Shown here: positions 46,925 through 57,077 of the stretch, piece by piece
Position numbering within the stretch: the first letter of the stretch is position 1
Layout of the letters: each line of letters starts with the position of its first letter
DNA from: CAVQNQ01 sp963714205
Lineage (GTDB): Bacteria; Acidobacteriota; Terriglobia; Bryobacterales; Bryobacteraceae
Direction: 5' to 3'
DNA: 64,000 nucleotides
Assembly: GCA_963714205.1 (NCBI GenBank)
Contig: CAVQNQ010000006.1
Location: 186,001 to 250,000, forward strand
The notes under the pieces: generated by a model
Databases searched by the model: none
What the model was told of the DNA's origin: nothing
The model's input: only the letters and a program-made list of their open reading frames with translations
Program-made: the position numbers and the translations under genes

Positions 46925-47009
46925 TCCAGTTCCTTTCCTCTCAAATTCTATAGGCTGGCAAGGCCAAAGTCGAACCGGAACTCGCCCGTCCCGCTGTTAT
47001 CATAAGTGG

Positions 47010-47942
47010 ATGAAGTTCCTTCCCTGCCTAGTCTTTCTCGCTCCGGCGGCCGGTTTGTTGGCCCAGGCGCCCCCGCAACCCGCCACGCCGGCGTACGTGC
47101 CGCAAGTTCAATTTTCCGCCGAGAACCCGCCCGAACCGAAATATGCGGAGGTGCCGCCCGATCGCGTTGTGGTTGCCGTGGGCGACGTCAAAATCACCGC
47201 CGAGCAGTTCAATCAGATTATCGATTCGCTGAACGGCCAGTACCGCGCCATCGCCCGCGGGGTGGGCCGCAAGAGGTTTGGCGAGAACCTGGCCCGCATT
47301 CTCTCGCTGGCTCAGGAGGGCCGCCGGCGCAAGATGGACGAGGCGCCCGCGTTCAAGATCCAGGCACAATTCGCCAGCGATACAACGCTCGCCAGCTTGC
47401 TTTACGAAGACGTGGACAAGAAGCTCAAGTTGGATGAAATCGAGCTGCGGAAATACTACGAGGATCACAAGGGGGAATACCTGCAGGTGCACGCGCGCCA
47501 CATCCTGATCCGCGCCCAGGGATCGCCCGCTCCCGTGAAGCCCGGCCATAAGGATTTGAGCGATGCCGAAGCCTTGGCCCGCGCGCAGGAAATCCGCAAG
47601 CGCCTGCTGGCCGGCGAGGATTTCGCCACTGTGGCCGCCGCGGAATCCGATGACAACTCGGCTGCCAATGGCGGCGATCTCGGCTTCTTCGGGCGCGGCC
47701 AAATGGTCCCGAGCTTCGAGGAGGTGGCCTTCTCCCTGACGCCCGGCAAGTTAAGCGAGCCGTTGAAGACTCAGTTCGGCTATCACATTATCCGCGTGGA
47801 GGCCGTCCAATACAAGAACTTCGAAGATGTTCGCCCCGCGATTGAAGCGCGCCTGCGCCCCGAGCGGTTGCAGAAGGCGATCGACGAGATCCAGAAGAAG
47901 ACCCCGGTGGTTTTCGACCCGGATTTCTTCGGCATGAAGTAG
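47010..47942 (+). CDS. periplasmic parvulin-type peptidyl-prolyl isomerase (SurA/PpiC-like)
   Basis: The protein has about 310 residues from the ATG at 47010, which begins the signal peptide MKFLPCLVFLAPAAGLLAQ. The chaperone-like region (~50-150) ends at YYEDHKGEYLQVHARHILIR. The parvulin domain (~165-270) has ARHILIRAQ, AESDDNSAANGGDLGFFGRG and FSLTPGKLSEPLKTQFGYHI. It helps fold exported proteins. It is followed 5 bp later by the O-antigen ligase gene, probably one transcript, and diverges from the RraA-like gene. Confidence 0.9.
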   Translation: MKFLPCLVFLAPAAGLLAQAPPQPATPAYVPQVQFSAENPPEPKYAEVPPDRVVVAVGDVKITAEQFNQIIDSLNGQYRAIARGVGRKRFGENLARILSLAQEGRRRKMDEAPAFKIQAQFASDTTLASLLYEDVDKKLKLDEIELRKYYEDHKGEYLQVHARHILIRAQGSPAPVKPGHKDLSDAEALARAQEIRKRLLAGEDFATVAAAESDDNSAANGGDLGFFGRGQMVPSFEEVAFSLTPGKLSEPLKTQFGYHIIRVEAVQYKNFEDVRPAIEARLRPERLQKAIDEIQKKTPVVFDPDFFGMK

Positions 47943-47947
47943 CTTTC

Positions 47948-49167
47948 ATGCCGCCCGAACCCTTTCTCTCCCGCGCCGCGCGCTGGCTGGCTTTCGCCTC
48001 TGCGGTCGCTATCGTCTTCTCGATCGCCGTCTCGCAGATCTTCCTGGCCCTGGCTTTGGCAGCGCTGCTTCTTTCCGGTGAAAAGCTGCGCCTGCCGCGC
48101 ATTTGGCTGCCTCTCGGCCTCTTTATGCTGGGCACGCTGATATCGCTGGCTTTCTCCGGGGATCCCGTCGCCGGCTTGCCTCAGGTCCGCAAGTTCTACG
48201 TGTTCAGCGAGCTGCTGGTAGTTTATTCCGCTCTGCGCGATTCCCGCATGATCCGCTGGCTCTTCCTCACGTGGGCCGGCTTCGCCAGTATCACCGCCAT
48301 CCGCGGATTCGTGCAATTTGCCAACAAGATCCAGGAAGCCCACCGGCTCGGCCGCGACTTCTACACCTACTACGTCTCCGAGCGCATCACCGGTTTCATG
48401 AGCCACTGGAACACCTTCGCCGCCCAGGAGATGTTTGCCCTCCTCATGCTGGCCGCTTTCCTCTTCTTTGCGCCCGGCGCGCGCCGCCGCACCTGGATCT
48501 GGATCCTCTGCGCCGCGCTCATGTCTTTCGCCGCCTTCCTGGGTATGACCCGCGCCGTGTGGATCGGCATCGCCGTCGGGGGTGTCTACTTGCTCTGGTT
48601 CTGGAAGCGCTGGTTCGTGGCCGCCATTCCTGTGGTCCTCGTGCTGGCCTTCCTGCTTTCGCCCCATGGCATCCGCGAGCGCTTCACTTCGCTGGTTCGA
48701 CCGCAAAAGGACGTCGATTCCAACCAGTTCCGCGTGGTCACCGCGCGCACCGGCCTGGTCATGATAGCGCGCCACCCGTTTCTCGGCCTCGGCCCCGAAG
48801 GTGTCAAGCTGCACTTCGACGATTACGTGCCCGCGGATATTCCCCGCCCGCTCCCCACCGGCTGGTACGGCCACCTGCACAGCATTACCTGCACTATGCG
48901 GCGGAGCGCGGCATCCCCACAGCGCTCATGCTCATGTGGATGCTCGGCCTGATTCTCTACGACTTTCTCCGCGGTCTTCGCTCGCTCCCGCCCGGCCGCA
49001 GCGATCGCCGTTTCCTGCTGCACGGAGGCGTCGCCGTTCTCCTGGCCACCCTGGCCGAAGGCTTCTTCGAACTGAACCTGGGCGACAGCGAAGTCCTCAC
49101 CATGTTCCTGGTTGTCGTCGCCTGTGGATACCTGGCCCTAGAAAAGGATGTTTTCGGCGCCGCGTAG
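47948..49167 (+). CDS. O-antigen ligase / Wzy-type polymerase, frameshifted near 48885
   Basis: The first part (to ~48885) encodes about 10 hydrophobic segments and the periplasmic loop start of the WaaL/Wzy family, including RHPFLGLGPEGVKLHFDDYV and GWYGHLHS. After a missing base in a T run at ~48885 (ATTACC) the next frame continues YLHYAAERGIPTALMLMWML and TLAEGFFELNLGDSEVLTMF, ending at 49167. Conserved H-x-H-S-x-Y-L-x-x-A-x-E-x-G is split by the shift. If the shift is real, the ligase is truncated at its active loop; a base-calling error is equally likely. Family role: joining O-antigen to lipid A-core or polymerising a polysaccharide. Confidence 0.82.
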
Positions 49168-49284
49168 CGCGCCGTGCCGCGCAGCGGCGTCCTTAGCCCT
49201 CCAGCTCATCGCCAAGCCACGCCGCGCCAGCACCACGGATCTCCGCCCCCTCCGTGCCCTCAGGTTTTATTTTTCGTTCTATCT

Positions 49285-49318
49285 TCTCCGCGAATCTCCG
49301 CGTCTCCGCGTCTCCGCG
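49285..49318. repeat. four copies of an 8-bp motif (TCTCCGCG)
   Basis: TCTCCGCG occurs at 49285, 49295, 49303 and 49311 (2 bp AA between the first two). It lies in the intergenic space after the ligase gene, at the left border of the phage-like cluster. This type of 'CTCCGCG' intergenic repeat occurs in several high-GC genomes; no function is known. Confidence 0.6.
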
Positions 49319-49343
49319 GTGAGTTCAAGTTCTCAAGCCCCCC

Positions 49344-52103
49344 TCACTTCCCCACGAACCGCGCCGTCCGCATCCCCCGTTCCAGCGGCAGCCCATATCC
49401 CACCAGGCAGAACTGGTCCAGCGCGAACAGCACCACCGATTCCATACCCGCCCCCAGCGCGAGCCTCCGCTCCTTCTGCCACGGCGTCGTCGGATCTGAG
49501 ATTCCCACCAGGTGGCTCGCCTGCGCCGGCGGGAAGCCCTTCTGCCCCGGCAGCGCGATCGATTCCCGCGCATCGTCCAGGTCGCGATTCCCCGTGTAGG
49601 TGAAGTTTTCCGTCTTCAGGCAGGCCAGGTTGTCCGGCGTCCAGGTCGCGCTCGGAAAGTTAACGAGCAGGTTCACCGCGCCTTGGTTCACATCCGGAGG
49701 GTACAGCACTTCGAAACGCGCATTCGGATACGACGCCCGCACAAAGTCCATCACCGTCTGCGTGAACTGCCCGATCAGCCCCGCCAGAAAGCTGCACTCC
49801 TGTGCCAGCGGCCCCGTGTCCGCGTCCGGGCTCGTGATCGTCGCCATCGCCCGCCCGTATGCCTCCTGGAAAGCGCTCGTGGTGTAAGCGTCGTAGTAGG
49901 GCATGCCTGCCGCGTTGGCGCTGTACCACCACTGCGTCTCGCCGAACTGCAAGTACGGCGTCACCCCAGCGCCCGCCATCAGCCCCGCCATTTCCAGGAA
50001 TACCTGTTGCCAGAAAGCCGTGCTGGCCGGGCTGAAATTCGTCTGCAGCGATGGCGTATTCAGCCACACCGCGCTGCCGTCCGGATACCTCTGCGCGATC
50101 CCCGCCGCCGTGCTGTCGTCCCCGTTCTGCAGCTCCATGCTGAACGAAGTCGTAACGGCGATCCCGTACCCGTTCAGCGCCGAGAAGAAACTCGTGCTCC
50201 AGTCCCGCGCCGCGCGGTTCAGCCGCGGCATCGCTTCCAGATCCGTCGTCCAGTATCCCGCCGTGCCCAGCGCGTTCATGCGGTCCGCCGAAATGCTCCG
50301 ATCCCCGCCGCCCGCCAGCGCCGCTCCGCTCGCCTGGGCCGTCATCCCCGCGCTGCTCGTGCTGGCTCCGATCGCAAAGCCGTTACCGTCCGTTCCCATG
50401 GTTCGCGACGTGATCGTTAACACGGCTCCCTGCGCCTGCGCCCACACCGCGTTCGAACCCGCGTTAACCAGCAGCGCGAAGCAGGTTGCCACGCTTTCGG
50501 CCGTATCGCCGGTCAGGCACACATGCTCGATCGCCGTCTGATCCAGGCTCACCTGCGCCGTGTCTCCGAACTGCGGCGTCCCCGCGAACGTGATGGTCGC
50601 CGAGGCGTACTGAAGTCCTGGCCTCGATAGCTCGTAAAACCAAAGCGCTCCCGCGTAGTGATTCTCCCGCGCGCCGAATCCCAGCGTCTCGATCAGCCAT
50701 GCCGTCCGCTCCGGGGCCAGCGCCTGCGAATGCTCCGTATCCCAGTCCGTCGCCAGGCTCGTCTTCCATTCCGTGGGCGCGGCCGGCAGTTCCGTCGTGG
50801 GCATCGCGACCTCCAGAAAGTCGAAGTAGAAGTACGCTCCGGCGCTTCCCGCGTGCGTTGCCGTAACCGTGTGCGCCCCCGCCGCCATCTGCCCCAGCGG
50901 CACTCGCACCAGCACGTCGTCGTCAGCCACCGCCAGATTCACCCCCACCGGCGCGCTGCCATCCACCTGAACGGTGATCTCCGCACCCACATCCGCCAGG
51001 CGGCTCCCCAGATACAGCGAGTGCTCCGCTTGCGCCGTGTAGCTGCACTGGACACTCGCCCCCGGAGTGGTCGTCCACTGAATCGATCCTCCCGAGAAAT
51101 TGCCGCGCCCCGAATCCCAGCTTCCCTGGTAGACTGCCGCTGCCGAGTTGTCCTCGATTCTCTGGCTTCCCGGCCCCGCCACGTTGTAGGTCAAGTTCGC
51201 CCCCGTGACGTTCCAGTTTGTTACCACCGCCGAGAACTCGGTACTCTGAAAATCTCCCGTCTGGAGATCGGCCGCCCACGTCCACCGCATCTTGCGGACA
51301 TTGCTCGTCGGCACCGGCACCAGCGTCGTGAGATCCGGAAACATGTACCCTTGGAGTGCCGAAAAATCCAGATCGATGTTCCATTTCCGGGGCGACACCC
51401 CTCCGCTGAACGTCGCCCATTCCGGCAACCACGATTCCGTGCAGGCGCCCGAAACGACCCCGTACACCCCTATGCGGTTCCCGTTGGCGCCCGGCAATCC
51501 CAGGTAGGTCAGCTCGATCTCGTCCCCGGACGCCGTGGCGCTCACCTGCCCCGCCGCCTGTCCCCCGTTTATCGCCGATGCCAGCTCGCCCAGTGCGTGC
51601 GCCGCGTTGTCGTCGCCCCACATCTGGAAATAGAAGTGTTGGTCCAGCCAGGCCAGCTCGATGTAATCCTCTTGGGTCATCGTGCCTTGCAATTGGAAGG
51701 TACAAGTAGCCGGCGTGTATGCGCCCTCCGCCGTCGCGTGATTCGCCAGCGGCACGAAATAGATGTTCTCATTGCCGTCCGCTCCGGTCGCCCAGATCCT
51801 CAGGTAAGGCCACTCCACAGTCGGTTGCAAAGTCGAATCCAGTGGAATGCATCCCGTGCGCACCTCTTCGTAGGAGAGCTGCACGCCGCTCAGATTGCCG
51901 TCCGGCAGGTTGCGCAGCGTGGGGTGCTCGAATACATTGTCGCGGTTCCACTCGAGCACCGCCCAGTCCGACGCCTGCCGCCAGCACCCCGAGACTGTGA
52001 AGCCGTTCGCGCTCGTCTGGCTCAGCGCCGCCACCGCCGAAGGCGTCTGGAAGTAGCACTGCAAGTCCCGGTCCGGCCGCAGTTTGGTCAGTTGATCGGC
52101 CAT
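49344..52103 (-). CDS. large TIM-barrel tail protein (non-contractile tail-sheath/GH-like), last gene of phage cluster
   Basis: About 919 residues from the ATG at 52103, whose A overlaps the preceding TAA (TAATG). The first ~450 residues are beta-rich, with a jelly-roll-like segment (~350-480, RIEDNSAAAVYQG to GAYFYFDFLEV). The C-terminal ~330 residues look like a TIM barrel with YLQFGETQWWYS and FEVLYPPDV. I read this as a tail-associated barrel protein; the Glu in FGETQWW sits where glycosidases have a catalytic acid, but a second acid is not obvious. It ends the operon; the next sequence is the TCTCCGCG repeat and host DNA. Confidence 0.6.
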   Translation of the reverse strand: MADQLTKLRPDRDLQCYFQTPSAVAALSQTSANGFTVSGCWRQASDWAVLEWNRDNVFEHPTLRNLPDGNLSGVQLSYEEVRTGCIPLDSTLQPTVEWPYLRIWATGADGNENIYFVPLANHATAEGAYTPATCTFQLQGTMTQEDYIELAWLDQHFYFQMWGDDNAAHALGELASAINGGQAAGQVSATASGDEIELTYLGLPGANGNRIGVYGVVSGACTESWLPEWATFSGGVSPRKWNIDLDFSALQGYMFPDLTTLVPVPTSNVRKMRWTWAADLQTGDFQSTEFSAVVTNWNVTGANLTYNVAGPGSQRIEDNSAAAVYQGSWDSGRGNFSGGSIQWTTTPGASVQCSYTAQAEHSLYLGSRLADVGAEITVQVDGSAPVGVNLAVADDDVLVRVPLGQMAAGAHTVTATHAGSAGAYFYFDFLEVAMPTTELPAAPTEWKTSLATDWDTEHSQALAPERTAWLIETLGFGARENHYAGALWFYELSRPGLQYASATITFAGTPQFGDTAQVSLDQTAIEHVCLTGDTAESVATCFALLVNAGSNAVWAQAQGAVLTITSRTMGTDGNGFAIGASTSSAGMTAQASGAALAGGGDRSISADRMNALGTAGYWTTDLEAMPRLNRAARDWSTSFFSALNGYGIAVTTSFSMELQNGDDSTAAGIAQRYPDGSAVWLNTPSLQTNFSPASTAFWQQVFLEMAGLMAGAGVTPYLQFGETQWWYSANAAGMPYYDAYTTSAFQEAYGRAMATITSPDADTGPLAQECSFLAGLIGQFTQTVMDFVRASYPNARFEVLYPPDVNQGAVNLLVNFPSATWTPDNLACLKTENFTYTGNRDLDDARESIALPGQKGFPPAQASHLVGISDPTTPWQKERRLALGAGMESVVLFALDQFCLVGYGLPLERGMRTARFVGK

Positions 52104-55100
52104 TAGAGTCGGATCACCACCGTCAAATCGGCTCCCGGGTACGTCTGCCCTACCGCGGTCACCGCCAGCGTCAACTGCGATCCCATTTCTAACGGCGGCA
52201 GCGTGCTCCCGTCTATCGCGCTCTCCGTCGTTGTCTGCCCCGCCGCGAATTGCAGTGCGCAATACAGCGCCCCGTTCACATTCAGGTTCAGGCTCACCAC
52301 CGCATCCGCCGAAGACCCCAGCAACGCGTAGACGTCCCGCACCGAGTGCGACGCCTCTACCGACAGCGCCGGCGCAGCCATCGCGTCCATCGCCAGGTAC
52401 CCCTCCACCTGGATCGTGTATTGGCCGCCCGACAGCGTGCGCAGCCCCCCGCCATCGAATTGCGTCATCGAGATCCCGGTGGTCGGACTGTTGCCCTTCT
52501 GGTTGGTCGCAAACAGCTCGGCGCTCGCCACGCGCACGTCTGGCAGCGTAACCGCCAGGCTCCAGCTCCCGCAGTACGGGCTTCCGAAGAACTGCGCCGG
52601 GAACGCTGCGATCCCCGTCTGCTCCAGCAGATGGTACACCACCGCGCCGGCGTTGTGCGCCGCCGCCTGGCTCCCGTGGACTCCGCGTGTCACCGCGTAC
52701 TCCGTCCCGCCGTTGCTTACCGCGGTTACTTCGAGAACCTCGCCATCGATCTGCAGGATGCTTCCTGCCGTGCCCGGCCCCGCCGCGTTCAGAGTCAGTG
52801 TCCCATCGCCCGCGCCCATCGCGGTCGCCAGCGTCGTTGCCGGCCTTCCCTGCAACTCATCCCAGTAGTGCAGGGTGAACGTCGCCGACGAAATCGTCTC
52901 CGTGTTCGTCAGGCTCGTGAACGAGATCCCGCTCAACTCCACCGTCCCGCCGCCCGCCCCCGCGTTCAATCCGAAATACGGCGCCAGCGGCACGTCGCTA
53001 TCGGATATCCCCGCGCCGCCGATCTGCCATCGCGTCACCGGCGAAATCCCCGCCGCGCATTCCTGATCGTTCACATTAGCCGCTCGCCCGGAAATCTCGA
53101 CCGTCTCTCCCGGCCGGTTCGGAATCGCGAACGTCACCGGGCTCGATTTCGTCATCGCCCCGAACGTCCACCCCGCCTCCGACACCGTGAAGTAACTCCC
53201 CGCGCCCGGCTCCGTCTCCCAAGGCGGCGATATTGTCAGCGTCGTCCCGTCATTGCCCGTGATGGTCGCTTCCTGCCCCGCCCCCGGTCCCCTCGTGATC
53301 CGTGCCGTCATGCCCGTGTACGCGTTCGCCGCCATATCCAACGACCTGTTCCCCACCAGCGCCGCCGCGTATGCCGTAGCTTCCGTCTCCGGCACCAGCT
53401 CCCGCCGCCAATAGAAGTTGGCATGATCGAAATTCGCGTCCGGCGGCAGGATCGGTTGCGGCGTCAGCCCGGCATCCGTGAACTGCGCCGCCAGCGGCTG
53501 GCTGGATGCGATCTGCATGAACTGGGCCGGCGAGCTCCCCGGTATACGTTGAACGTGTTGGCCGCCGCCGTGAAACTCAACCCCGTGAGCGTTACGCTGC
53601 TTCCATCCTCCACCACTTCTGCCAGCACGCTGAACGAGAGAGCACTCTCCGCCCCCGTCGCGTCGCACGCCGAGACCGCGTAGTAGTATATGCCGGCGGC
53701 CAGCGTCCCGGGCGTCCCCAACGTCGCCGCCAGGCTCACCAGCGGAATCCCCGGGCCTCCCGCCACTACCGGCCCCGGCGCCACGAAACTTACCGTGACC
53801 TGTATCTGCTCGGTCCCGTCCGCGGCACTCCACGCCCCCTCCGTTACTCCGAATTGCGCCACGCCATTGGCGTCTGTGGTGTCGCCGGCCAGAGGGTGCG
53901 GCACGCCCACCCCCGCCCCGCTCTGCAAAGCCACCCCGCTCCCCGACGTGCTCTGCCCGTTGCCGTCCGCGTACCATGCGTCGTCGTGAATCTGCGCCGA
54001 GATCGTGCACGTCCGGTAGTTGGTCGCCGGCGAGATCTTCAGCACCCGGAAGGGCTGTTGCGAAAAACCCTCCTTCGTGTATGTGATCGTAATCAGGTCC
54101 CCCGGCCGAATCCCGAATCCCTTCACGCTGGTCTCGAACTCGATGTACGTATTCCCCTGAATCGCTTTATCGAGATTGAACTTCAGCAGCCGCCCCGCCT
54201 GATCGAAATTCGCGATTCCCAGCGCATACAGCGTCCCCGTGACGATCTGCCCCGTCAGCCCAATATCGTCCGGGTCCGTCATCTCGTAGCTGTCCTGTTG
54301 GTACCCGTTCAGGCTGTCCTGGAATTCCACCGTCAGGTCGTTGGGTGTGTCGAAGATGCTTCGCGCCGTCACCGTGACGCTCGGTTCCCCGCTCGCGCGC
54401 CTCAGAATCCCCGAGATCCCGTTCGTGCCGTCCCCGAAATCGTAAACCGTCGCGGCCGGCCCCTCCACCTCCAGTTGCAGCACCCCTCCCGGCCCGTAAG
54501 TCAGATACAGCCGCGCCGCGTTGCGCACCCCGCGCACCACGTCCCCCGCGCTGCGCCGGTTTCGCAACACCAGGTTGCACCCGAACCTCGCCAACTCGAT
54601 CGCGTTTCCGTTCAGGTCCACCCCGGCCACCATCTGGTCGCAGTACGCCGCCGCGGCCGTGAAGCTGGTCAGGTCGATCTCGTCCATCCCCCAGCCAATC
54701 CGCCGCAGCATGTCCAGCAGGATCCACGCAGGGTTGCTCGAGAGCTGGTATCCCACGTATGTCCCGTCCGCCGCCCACACCGGGATGTTCAGCCCCTCGA
54801 TCAGTACCTTCACGCGCGGCATGTGCGTTCCGTTGTTGATCTGGTTCGGCACCACCACCGAGAGGTACGCCATGCTGCCGTACGGGTCTCCCGCCGGCTG
54901 CCCGCTCCCGTCCGTGAAGTTCAGGTCGAAGGCGCCGTCCCTTCCACCCAGCGTCGGCAGGTTGTACCAGCCCGTCGCGCTCATGTTCGCGCCGGTCTGC
55001 CCCAGGGGAATCTCGTAATCGTTCACCAGTACCGTGAGAACCCCGGTGATCTCTCCGATCCCCAGCAGCACCTCCATCCGCGTGTAGTTCCCATCGTTGC

Positions 55101-55923
55101 GCGCGAACACCACCGGCGGCTCGTACCACGCCGTCCCGTACACCATCGGCACGAAGTCGTTATATTGCCCCTGGTTCGGCGGCATCGCCGAGGTTGTCCA
55201 GTCCTTCCCATATGCCCGTACAGTGATCGACGGCGGCAGGTACTCCAGCCCGCCGAATCGCGTCCACATGCCCCGCGCCTGGCAATCCGTCCGCGTGTAT
55301 CCGCACGAGGTGTACGGTGCGCCGCCGTTCAGATTCCCCGTTCCGCCCGGCACATCCGGCGAGTACCCGCACCGGTAATACCGCGAATACGCTCCGTTGA
55401 CCCCGCCGTCCATCGCCTCCGTCCGCTGCTCCAGCGTCGCCGGAAACTCCCACGGGCATCTTCTCTGAATCCGGATCTGCGGCAGCAGCACTCGTTGCAG
55501 GCTCATGCGGTTCATCGCCGTCAGCCGCAGCATCGCTTCCCGGATTTCCGCCGGCGGGTTCGCGATCCCCTGGAACACTACCGCCGTGTCCGTCAGCGCC
55601 GCCCCGTTCGGCAAATCGTAGAACACCAGAGACACCGTCACGTTCGCGCCCTTGAATCCGCACGTCTGCTCGATCTCCGAAAAGTGCGAATCCGCGTTCG
55701 CCAGCGTCACCGTGATCGTAGGGCTCCCGTCCACGCCCTGGTCCGATGCCGTCTGAATATCGAACGCGCTGTGCCCCATCACCCTCGCCGCGTATGCCGT
55801 CCCGTTCACTGCCACCGCGTGCGTGCTCCAGTGCTCGGTTTGCCCGTTTGCCAGCGCGCAGTCGATGAGCACCAGCGGAGTGTCCGTCACCGCCTGTTCT
55901 TTGAGATCAGAGATGGTTGACAT
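52103..55923 (-). CDS. phage tail tip/baseplate hub protein (TipJ-like), one-base frameshift at 53537-53540
   Basis: The 5' part (to ~53540) has a tail-tip N-terminus: ALANADSHFSEIEQTCGFKG (baseplate hub-like), CPWEFPATLEQRTEAM then a cysteine-rich GYSPDVPGG...CGYTRTDCQARG loop, and IPLGQTGANMSATGWY. Its last residues (FNVYRG) run into a C-run of four at 53537-53540, where five would keep the frame (FNVYRGSSPAQFMQIAS). The rest continues in that other frame to 52103 (about 470 residues, with ISPPWETEPGAGSYFTVSEA). Merged length is about 1270 residues, normal for such hubs. The final part contains a beta module also seen in the connector protein at 60331-61053. Confidence 0.8.
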
Positions 55924-56671
55924 ATATGATGTTGACCGTCGCCGAGTGATGGTTCACATCGGTCGCCGTTAGGGCCAGCGCATCGCTCGCCAGCCGCGCG
56001 TTCTGGTAGACTCCTCCCGCGGTGGTCGGCTTGTATTTCGAGGCCCCCGGCTGTGCTTCCACTTGAAATCCCTGTGCATCCACCGCCGCGCCCGCCGGGA
56101 GCTGCAGTCCAAATGTAGTGGTCTCGGCCGAGGGGTCCACGCTCACGGTGTATTGAAACCGCTGCCACGCGCTCCCCACGTTTACGCCGCTGCTCCCCGC
56201 CGCGGCCAGCAGGCACGCCGCGGTCGCCTGCGCGGCGCTTAGATACACGCTGAAGCAATATATATACCCGCCCGGCAGCGGCAGCGTCTGTGTGATGCTC
56301 TGCGCCGCCCCGCCCGTGTTCGCCAGGTTCCACACGCCCGGATCGCCCGCCGTCACCGTCAGCATCGGATCCCCGATCCATGCGGCGTTGTCCAGTTCCC
56401 CGCTGTAAGCCAGCAGGTTCCCCACCGGATCCACGAACGTAAACCCGTTCAGCGTGCCCTCGGCCGCCTCGAAGAACTGCTCGATGGCCGCCGCTTCGGC
56501 GTCCGTCAGCCCCGCGTATTGCAGGCTCCACTCCGTGATTTCCGCCGCTGGATCGGCCAGCTTCACCGCGCTCCCGTCCGCCGCCAGGTTCGTAACGGTC
56601 CGCATCCGCCGCCGCTTTCGCACCGGAAACTGGCCGAGCGCCCCCGTCGCAAGTTGTGGATATACCAGCAT
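55907..56671 (-). CDS. distal tail-like protein with extra beta-sandwich domain
   Basis: The 254-residue protein has an N-terminal part (~1-85) that matches the neighbouring 119-residue protein: EWSLQYAGLTDAEAAAIEQF, FEAAEGTLNGFTFVDP. The C-terminal ~150 residues (CFSVYLSAAQATAACLLAAA and SAWQRFQYTVSVDPSAETTT) look like a carbohydrate-binding-type beta-sandwich. This resembles DUF2460-like distal tail proteins with an added adhesion domain. It overlaps the tip gene start by 17 bp. Confidence 0.65.
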   Translation of the reverse strand: MLVYPQLATGALGQFPVRKRRRMRTVTNLAADGSAVKLADPAAEITEWSLQYAGLTDAEAAAIEQFFEAAEGTLNGFTFVDPVGNLLAYSGELDNAAWIGDPMLTVTAGDPGVWNLANTGGAAQSITQTLPLPGGYIYCFSVYLSAAQATAACLLAAAGSSGVNVGSAWQRFQYTVSVDPSAETTTFGLQLPAGAAVDAQGFQVEAQPGASKYKPTTAGGVYQNARLASDALALTATDVNHHSATVNIIYVNHL

Positions 56672-56716
56672 TCCCTTTCAGTCCTCAGCCGCGCGGCTGC
56701 GCTCTCCCGTGCTCTC

Positions 56717-57076
56717 TTACCCTCGGTTCTCCACCACCGTCAGCCCCGTCTGCCCGCGCATCTCTCCCGCCGACGTCAGATCCGCCTCATCGCTCGCCAG
56801 GCTGCAATTCGCATATACCCTCCCGTCCCAAGGATCCGTGAAAGCGAAGCTCGCGAAGCTCCCCTGATTGTCCGTGAAGAAGCTATCGAGGGCCGCCATT
56901 TCACCCTCGTCCAGCGCTTCCAGCCGGATCTCCCAGCGATGCAGCGGCCCCGCCGAGTCCCGGTACCGCTGTTCGGACCCGTCCACGAACCGCAACACCT
57001 GGTTCCGGAACTGGAAGCTCCGCGTCGCCGGATACTGCGCTACCGCGCTGGTCTTGAGTGCCGGGAAGCTGGCCAT
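56717..57076 (-). CDS. distal tail-like (DUF2460-type) protein
   Basis: The 119-residue protein begins MASFPALKTSAVAQYPATRS and carries the FQFRNQVLRFVDGSEQRYRD, RWEIRLEALDEGEMAALDSF and FFTDNQGSFASFAFTDPWDG parts typical of distal tail subunits adjacent to the baseplate hub. It begins 1 bp after the tape measure gene's stop. It is the minimal form of the next gene, which adds another domain. Confidence 0.7.
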   Translation of the reverse strand: MASFPALKTSAVAQYPATRSFQFRNQVLRFVDGSEQRYRDSAGPLHRWEIRLEALDEGEMAALDSFFTDNQGSFASFAFTDPWDGRVYANCSLASDEADLTSAGEMRGQTGLTVVENRG

Positions 57077-57077
57077 A

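Noticed and set aside
50658..52106. Plus-strand open frame of over 480 codons in the tail protein gene
   Set aside because: Arg/His-rich antisense sequence; the overlapping minus-strand gene is translationally coupled to its neighbour.
53854..55920. Long plus-strand open frame of nearly 690 codons antisense to the tip protein
   Set aside because: Arg/His/Pro-rich with no motif. It mirrors codon bias of the minus-strand tip gene, which has recognisable domains and overlaps neighbours correctly.
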